From CAIWHR01 sp035541655 (GTDB lineage: Bacteria; Pseudomonadota; Gammaproteobacteria; Burkholderiales; Casimicrobiaceae): a DNA stretch of 47,310 bases. The DNA lies in NCBI GenBank assembly GCA_035541655.1, contig DATKMY010000063.1:1-47310 (forward strand), written 5' to 3'. A program made the position numbers and the translations under genes. Under the pieces are notes generated by a model. The model was not told the DNA's origin. It was given only the letters and a program-made list of their open reading frames with translations, and did no database searches. Shown here piece by piece: positions 42,529-47,310 of this stretch. How positions within the stretch are numbered: the stretch's first letter is position 1; each line of letters opens with the position of its first letter.

Positions 42529-43251
42529 TCAACGCCGCGCGAGAAACGCCCCGATCAGGCTTCCGATCGCGGCGGCACCAATTGCGACGAGGTCGTCGGC
42601 TCGGTCGACGGTTCGCTCGCGGTCGGCCATCCGTTGCAGATCGAAGATCGCGTTGATCTGCGCGTCGCTGACTGCTCCACGCATCGCTTCGGGCGAGGGC
42701 GACGATGCGGCAGACGTCGACGAGAGCTCGTGCAGCGCCTTGGTTACGCCGTCGGGGTCGATCAGCGCGATCGGCGCCCCGCAATGCGTGCACGCGCTGT
42801 CGGTGGAAAGGTCGACCGGCGCGCCGCATTGCGAGCAGGCGATCTCGCGCACGGTCGAGCGCAGCTTCGCGAGCTCGGCCGGCGTCGGCGTGCGGATGAA
42901 GTTCTTCTGCCGCAGGAACTGATTGAACGTGATGAGCTGCCCACCGTCGCTCGTGCAGCGCCAATAGGTGAAGCGCGTCGTTCGCTGCAGGTCGTGGGTC
43001 AACGCGAGCGGCTGCGTGCAGCGAGGGCATGCGAAGCTGCTGGCGATCGTTCGCCGCGCGGCCCCGGCCTTGCCGATAAACTGGAACAGTTCGATCACCG
43101 ACATCGGCGTCAGGCGCACGCTCTCGAGCCTGTCGAACCAGAACAGGTTGCAGGGCTCGCAGGCGTTGATCTCCATGGGCTCGAGCATGCCGTTCGCCTC
43201 GACTGACTGCGGCGGCATCAACTCGCGGCAATTCGGGCATCGAGTCTCCAT
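42529..43251 (-). CDS. Multi-zinc-ribbon protein with C-terminal membrane segment
   Basis: This 240-residue protein starts at ATG 43251. Cysteine pairs are spread along it: Cys5/8 (RCPNC) with Cys31/34 (CEPC); Cys75/78 (CPRC) with Cys99; and Cys139/142 (CSQC) with Cys154/157 (CTHC). These could form three zinc-binding sites, the last a classic zinc ribbon. Residues 221-237 (LVAIGAAAIGSLIGAFLARR region) are hydrophobic and glycine-rich and may insert in the membrane. The function is unknown. The gene is divergent from an alpha/beta hydrolase with only 39 bases between the starts, so the two may be jointly controlled. Confidence 0.75.
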   Translation of the reverse strand: METRCPNCRELMPPQSVEANGMLEPMEINACEPCNLFWFDRLESVRLTPMSVIELFQFIGKAGAARRTIASSFACPRCTQPLALTHDLQRTTRFTYWRCTSDGGQLITFNQFLRQKNFIRTPTPAELAKLRSTVREIACSQCGAPVDLSTDSACTHCGAPIALIDPDGVTKALHELSSTSAASSPSPEAMRGAVSDAQINAIFDLQRMADRERTVDRADDLVAIGAAAIGSLIGAFLARR

Positions 43252-43275
43252 TGTCTCTCGCCGATCGGATCGAAT

Positions 43276-43281
43276 TAGAAT
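43276..43281 (+). promoter_or_regulatory. -10 box giving a nearly leaderless hydrolase transcript
   Basis: TAGAAT lies 9 bases before ATG 43291, so the predicted transcript would start at about 43288 with almost no leader. TTGTCT (43251-43256) could act as a poor -35 at 19 bases. It overlaps the start codon of the divergent zinc-ribbon gene. Confidence 0.35.
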
Positions 43282-43290
43282 CGGCGCATC

Positions 43291-44286
43291 ATGGGGCCAT
43301 TCGGTGGCACTGCAAAGGGGGGAGCCCGGCACGCCGGTCGGATCGCCGCCGCTGCCGCCGTGCTCGCGGCGCTGGCCATAGGCTTGCCCACCTATGCGGC
43401 TTACCGGCGCGACATCCGCGCGGCCCGGGCGCGAGTCGCGTCAGGCAGTCTCATCGCGGAAACGCGCTCCGGGCCGATCGAATACGCGATCGTCGGCGAG
43501 GGTTCACCGGTCCTCATGGTGCACGGTGCCGGCGGGGGCTACGACCAGGGGCTCGACATCGGCGCGCCGCTCGCCAGGAACGGCATGCGGATCATCGCCA
43601 TGTCGCGCTTCGGCTATCTGCGTACGCCGCTGCCGCCGGAAGCCGCGGCCGCTGCGCAAGCCGACGCGCACGCGCATTTGCTCGATGCGCTGGGAATCGC
43701 TCGCGCGGCGATCATCGGCGCATCCGCGGGCGCGCTGTCTGCGATGCAGTTCGCGTTGCGCCACCGCGAGCGCTGCAGCGCGCTCGTTCTGCTCGTGCCG
43801 GTCGCCTACGTCCCGCGCCCCGGAGGTGCACCGTCGATCTCGGCGCCCCCGGGGATCCGGCACGCGCTCGAATGGGCGCTGCGGTCCGACTTTCTCTTTT
43901 GGGCCGTGCCGCGAGTGCGACGCGGCGCGGTGATCCGCGCGTTTCTGGGGACGCCTCCCGAAGTGGTCGCGCGTGCGAGCGCGGCCGAGCAGGCGCGCGT
44001 CGCGACGATGCTCGACCACATCCTGCCGATCGCGCCGCGGCGCGCGGGGCTCATGAACGACGCGAAGCTCGTCACGTCGATCGAGCGCTACGAGCTGGAG
44101 CGCATCGCCGTGCCCACGCTGGCGCTGAGCGCAGCCGACGATCTCTACGGAACGTTCGACGCGGCGAAGTACACGGCCGAGCACATTGCCGGGGCGCGGT
44201 TCATCGGCTATCCGGGCGGCGGCCACCTGTGCGTCGGGTACGAGGACGACGTCGTGACCCGGATCGCGGCTTTCCTGAGTCAGTAA
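43291..44286 (+). CDS. Alpha/beta hydrolase with N-terminal membrane anchor
   Basis: This 331-residue protein starts at ATG 43291. Residues about 16-37 (GRIAAAAAVLAALAIGLPTY) form a signal anchor or signal peptide. The hydrolase fold shows VLMVHGAGGGYDQGLD (oxyanion region), the nucleophile Ser145 in IIGASAGALSAMQFAL, an acid in LSAADDLYGTFD and the catalytic His in GYPGGGHLCVGYEDD. It should act on an ester or similar bond at the outer face of the inner membrane. No substrate can be assigned. It is divergent from the zinc-ribbon gene. Confidence 0.85.
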   Translation: MGPFGGTAKGGARHAGRIAAAAAVLAALAIGLPTYAAYRRDIRAARARVASGSLIAETRSGPIEYAIVGEGSPVLMVHGAGGGYDQGLDIGAPLARNGMRIIAMSRFGYLRTPLPPEAAAAAQADAHAHLLDALGIARAAIIGASAGALSAMQFALRHRERCSALVLLVPVAYVPRPGGAPSISAPPGIRHALEWALRSDFLFWAVPRVRRGAVIRAFLGTPPEVVARASAAEQARVATMLDHILPIAPRRAGLMNDAKLVTSIERYELERIAVPTLALSAADDLYGTFDAAKYTAEHIAGARFIGYPGGGHLCVGYEDDVVTRIAAFLSQ

Positions 44287-44412
44287 GGAACGGCTGACGG
44301 CGACGCCTGATCGACCTCGCCTGTCGGGCGCGTCGCGACCGCGCAGTCGGTGCCGATCCACGCGGATCCTCCGGGCTTCCGGCGCCGCGGTGACGAGGGG
44401 TACACTGGCGCA

Positions 44413-45579
44413 ATGTCGGCATCCGAGAAGATCGTCTCCGCGATCGACGCGCGGGCGGACGCGCTGGCGCAGCTCGCGCGGAAGATCCATGCGAACCCCG
44501 AGCTGCGCTTCGAGGAGAAGCAGGCGTCGGCGTGGCTCGCGGACGCCGTCGAACAGGCGGGTGTTGCGGTGGAGCGGGGCGTGGGCGGACTGTCGACCGC
44601 GTTCCGTGCGCGCATAGGCGCCGGTGTCGGTCCGCGCGTCGCGATCCTCGCGGAGTACGACGCGCTGCCGGAGATCGGCCACGCATGTGGGCACAACCTG
44701 ATAGCGGGCGGCGCGGTGGGCGCGTTCCTCGGCCTGGCCTCGGTCGCGAATGATCTTGGCGGCGAGGTGGTCCTGCTCGGCACGCCTGGCGAGGAAGGGG
44801 GCGGCGGCAAGATCAAGCTGCTCGAGGCGGGCGCATTCGAAGGCGTCGACGCGGCGATGATGTTCCATCCGCTCGATCGCGACCTGCTTGCGCATCAGGC
44901 GCTCGCCAGCGAGTGGCTGACGTTCTCGTTCACCGGCCGGCCGTCGCACGCCGCGGCATCGCCGTGGGACGGCCATTCGGCGCTCTCGGCCGTGATCCAG
45001 ACGTTCAATCTCGTCGACAGCCAGCGCGTGCACTTCCGCGACGGCTCGCGCGTGCATGGCTTCATCACCAACGGCGGGCAGGCGGTGAACATCATCCCCG
45101 AGCACGCTGCGTGTCAGTTCAGCGTACGCGCAACGCGCGTGGCATACCTGGGCGAGCTGGTCGAGCGCGTGCAGGACTGCGCAAGGGCGGCGGCGCTCGC
45201 CACGCGTACCGAGCTCGAGATCGACCGCCGCGCCGGCTACCGCGACATGAAGAACAACATGGCGCTCGCGCACGCGTTCGGCGAGGCCCTCGCGGGGCTC
45301 GGTCGCCGCGCCGCTGCCGACGATCCCGACGTCGGCGCCGGTTCCACCGACATGGGGGACGTGTCGCAAAATGTGCCGTCGATCCATCCGTACCTGGCGA
45401 TTTGCGCGCGCGGCGAAACCATGTGCCACGAGCACGCCTTCGCGGCCCATGCAGCGTCGGATCAGGGCGTCACCGCGATGCTCGACGCGGCGCGAGCGAT
45501 GGCGCTCACCGCGCAGCGCTTCCTAGGCGACGCGGACCTGCGCGCTGCGGTGCGCGCCGAGTTCGACGGCGGGAGCTAG
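44413..45579 (+). CDS. M20 family amidohydrolase/carboxypeptidase
   Basis: This 388-residue cytoplasmic enzyme matches the M20D/AbgB-like amidohydrolases. Metal-binding motifs are EYDALPEIGHACGHNL (with the His-Cys-Gly-His pair), LLGTPGEEGGGGK (Glu pair), MFHPLD and, near the C-terminus, CARGETMCHEHAF. FTGRPSHAAASPWDGHSAL belongs to the dimerisation domain. The family deacylates or de-conjugates N-acyl amino acids and p-aminobenzoyl-glutamate. The start at ATG 44413 lies just 7 bases after a TACACT -10-like box (44401-44406), so the transcript may be leaderless. An upstream in-frame ATG at 44350 is less likely. Confidence 0.88.
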   Translation: MSASEKIVSAIDARADALAQLARKIHANPELRFEEKQASAWLADAVEQAGVAVERGVGGLSTAFRARIGAGVGPRVAILAEYDALPEIGHACGHNLIAGGAVGAFLGLASVANDLGGEVVLLGTPGEEGGGGKIKLLEAGAFEGVDAAMMFHPLDRDLLAHQALASEWLTFSFTGRPSHAAASPWDGHSALSAVIQTFNLVDSQRVHFRDGSRVHGFITNGGQAVNIIPEHAACQFSVRATRVAYLGELVERVQDCARAAALATRTELEIDRRAGYRDMKNNMALAHAFGEALAGLGRRAAADDPDVGAGSTDMGDVSQNVPSIHPYLAICARGETMCHEHAFAAHAASDQGVTAMLDAARAMALTAQRFLGDADLRAAVRAEFDGGS

Positions 45580-45686
45580 CGACAGCGCTCTCCGTTGTCC
45601 CGCCGCACCGGGGGAACCCGCTCGGCGCGTGGTTGTTACCTATGTCTCGAGCACGGAACGCGCAGCGACGCGATGCACTGTTGTGC

Positions 45687-45814
45687 CCGGACATCATGGC
45701 GGCGAAGGAACGGATCGAGGCAGCAGGCATCTCATTGGGCGGCGGTCCGGGGCGCAGGGGATCTTTGTGCGCGACCCTGACCGCGATGTGATCGAACTGC
45801 ATCAGCGCGGCTGA
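45687..45814 (+). pseudogene. C-terminal remnant of a VOC/glyoxalase protein, frameshifted
   Basis: One frame reads PDIMAAKERIEAAGISLGGG and, after a frameshift near 45750, another reads QGIFVRDPDRDVIELHQRG and ends with TGA at 45812-45814. The pair matches the C-terminus of vicinal-oxygen-chelate (glyoxalase-like) proteins, including the metal-ligand Glu in VIELHQ. The N-terminal two thirds is missing. The fragment directly precedes a decayed transposase, suggesting that insertion or deletion destroyed the gene. Confidence 0.6.
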
Positions 45815-45830
45815 CAGTTGGATGCGCGGG

Positions 45831-46330
45831 CTAGCGCTTAGCTTCGTACCATCCGCGCGAGCTCGAAACGATGGGCGGCGCTTTCGAGTCCTGACGGTGA
45901 TCGATCAGTGGAGTCGCGAGAGTCTGTCAGTAGAGCCCGGTTTTACGCTCACTGGAACCAGCGTCGCCGCCGCGCTTGATACGGTGGCGCAACGGCGGCC
46001 CTTGCCGAAGGCGATCACCGTCAATCATGGCACCGAATTCACGTCCCGCGCACTCGACGACTGGGCGGTGTCCACCTCGACTTCATTCGGCCCGGCAAGC
46101 CTGTGCAGAACGGGCTATGCGAGTCGTTTAACGGACGCCTCCGCGATGAATGCTTGAACGTCACCGAGTTCGCGTCCTTGGAGCACGCGCGCGCGATACT
46201 GGCGGCGTGGCAGGACGATTACAATCATCGTCGACCGCAAGGTTCGCTGGGCCAGCTGACCCCCAGTGAATTCGCCCGACAAGGTCAGCGATCGGAGCAG
46301 CGAAGCGGCCAAACTCTGATTCAGAACTGA
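45831..46330 (+). pseudogene. Decayed IS3-family transposase (OrfB) remnant
   Basis: The first frame reads DGRRFRVLTVIDQWSRESL and continues to ITVNHGTEFTSRALDDWA; a frameshift at about 46060 moves to the frame GGVHLDFIRPGKPVQNGLCE, followed by SFNGRLRDECLNVTEF and a TGA at 46328-46330. These match the rve integrase core of IS3 OrfB. The N-terminus including the first catalytic Asp is missing or changed, and the second Asp (normally DNGPEF) is Asn in NHGTEF. OrfA and clear terminal repeats were not found. The element cannot be active. Confidence 0.8.
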
Positions 46331-46398
46331 CGCGTTACGGAGGGAACGTCACGCGCACGTCGGCCGCAGTCTCCGTCTGACCATCCAAGGGAGGAAGC

Positions 46399-47310
46399 AT
46401 GGACAGCTCGAAGGGCAATTCCGACACCCGAGAAATCCAGCGCGTCGCACTGGCCAGCGCGATCGGCTGCGTCATCGAGTGGTACGACTTCTTCCTCTAC
46501 GGCGTGGTAGCCGGGCTGGTCTTTAACAAGCTGTTCTTCCCAAACCAGGATCCGTTCATCGGCATTCTTCTCGCGTACGCGACATTCGCTGTCGGATTCG
46601 TCGCGCGTCCAGTCGGCGGCATCGTGTTCGGGCATTTCGGCGATCGCCTCGGTCGCAAGCGGATGCTGGTGATGACGCTGCTCATCATGGGCGTCGCCAC
46701 CTTCTTCATCGGCCTCCTGCCGACCTATGCCAGCGCCGGAATCTGGGCACCGATCCTGCTGCTGGTGCTTCGCGTCCTTCAGGGACTGGGCATCGGCGGC
46801 GAATGGGGCGGAGCAGTGCTGATGGCGATCGAATACGCGCCGAAGGAACGACGCGGTTTCTATGGCAGTTGGCCGCAGATCGGCGTGCCCGCGGGCCTGT
46901 TTCTCGCGACGATCGTCGTGGCGGGGCTGTCGACAGTATCCGATCAGGCGTTTCTCGACTGGGGCTGGCGCGTCGCCTTCCTGCTCAGCGGGCTGCTGGT
47001 GGCGGTCGGTGTCTACATTCGCCTCAAGATTCTGGAAACGCCGATGTTCGTGCAGCTGAAAGAGTCGCAGGAGCAGGCGAAGGTACCGTTCTTCGAACTC
47101 TGGCGAACACATGCGATGAAGACGATCCTCGGCATGGGCTGCCGCTACATCGAAGGCGTCACATTTAACATATTCGGTGTCTATTCCATCGCATACCTGA
47201 CCTCCGCGCTCAAGCTGCCGCGGACGACCGCGCTAATCGCCGTTTCCATGGCCTCGCTGGTGATGGTGTTCCTGATTCCCGTGTTCGGAAAGCTGTCCGA
47301 CACGTTTGGC
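46399..47310 (+). CDS. MHS-family MFS transporter, C-terminus cut by window
   Basis: The start is ATG 46399 behind a strong GAGGAAGC site, and 304 codons are open to the window end. ASAIGCVIEWYDFFLYG is the typical metabolite:H+ symporter (MHS) helix-1 motif. GGIVFGHFGDRLGRKRMLV is the MFS loop motif. GGEWGGAVLMAIEYAPKERR followed by GFYGSWPQIGVPAGL are further MHS hallmarks. MHS members import organic acids or osmolytes such as shikimate, 2-oxoglutarate, proline or betaine. The family usually has about 430 residues, so about a third is outside the window. The substrate is not assigned. Confidence 0.9.
   Translation, partial: MDSSKGNSDTREIQRVALASAIGCVIEWYDFFLYGVVAGLVFNKLFFPNQDPFIGILLAYATFAVGFVARPVGGIVFGHFGDRLGRKRMLVMTLLIMGVATFFIGLLPTYASAGIWAPILLLVLRVLQGLGIGGEWGGAVLMAIEYAPKERRGFYGSWPQIGVPAGLFLATIVVAGLSTVSDQAFLDWGWRVAFLLSGLLVAVGVYIRLKILETPMFVQLKESQEQAKVPFFELWRTHAMKTILGMGCRYIEGVTFNIFGVYSIAYLTSALKLPRTTALIAVSMASLVMVFLIPVFGKLSDTFG

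Overview
The window is GC-rich DNA with strong third-position GC bias, so long antisense ORFs shadow nearly every gene. The gene content (error-prone DnaE2, branched-chain amino-acid type ABC transporter, MHS-type MFS carrier, orphan XdhC, MsrP-like molybdoenzyme with a cytochrome b partner) fits a metabolically versatile environmental proteobacterium, most likely a betaproteobacterium near Burkholderiales. That placement is an inference from gene types, not a phylogeny. No rRNA, tRNA, CRISPR array or intact mobile element was seen.

Layout. 1-0.5 kb: the start of a secreted protein running off the left edge, preceded by a broken chimera of a multicopper-oxidase C-terminus and a beta-propeller fragment. 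0.5-3.6 kb: a large secreted protein with GPW repeats and a glycine-rich tail, and a small lipoprotein. 3.9-9.6 kb: an XdhC-family gene converging on a four-gene minus-strand operon (FAD disulfide oxidoreductase, TVP38 membrane protein, ArsS-type radical SAM enzyme, and a fused double glycosyltransferase) resembling arsenosugar-type loci. 9.8-13.1 kb: dnaE2 without imuA/imuB nearby. 13.3-19.6 kb: an M14 carboxypeptidase, a phosphoesterase-family lipoprotein, an MFS transporter, and a cytochrome b/molybdoenzyme pair. 19.7-22.0 kb: a small lipoprotein, a Nudix hydrolase and folD.

22.2-26.9 kb is a tight minus-strand operon: glutamine-synthetase-like ligase, iron-type alcohol dehydrogenase, PuuD-like amidase and aldehyde dehydrogenase. 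Together they form a plausible gamma-glutamylation route for an amino alcohol such as ethanolamine: conjugate, oxidise twice, release. 27.1-30.1 kb: an EamA exporter, 6-phosphogluconate dehydrogenase and a cystathionine beta-lyase type enzyme. 30.2-34.6 kb: a small periplasmic protein and an ABC importer (binding protein, fused LivH-LivM permease, LivG) with no LivF. 34.9-38.4 kb: a 1173-residue iron-sulfur flavoprotein joining a GltD/NfnB/SudA-like module to a PyrK/NfnA/SudB-like module.

38.55-38.67 kb holds a compact candidate small RNA: an extended -10 promoter, two hairpins whose loops both show CCUCC, and a strong intrinsic terminator. 38.8-47.3 kb: a secreted subtilase, a zinc-ribbon protein, a divergent alpha/beta hydrolase, an M20 amidohydrolase, a scar of a frameshifted VOC remnant followed by a decayed IS3 transposase, and an MHS-type MFS transporter cut by the right edge. 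Main points for follow-up are the candidate sRNA, the 1173-residue flavoenzyme, the amino-alcohol operon, the arsenosugar-type operon with fused glycosyltransferases, and a near-identical 19-bp palindrome found twice 15 kb apart.
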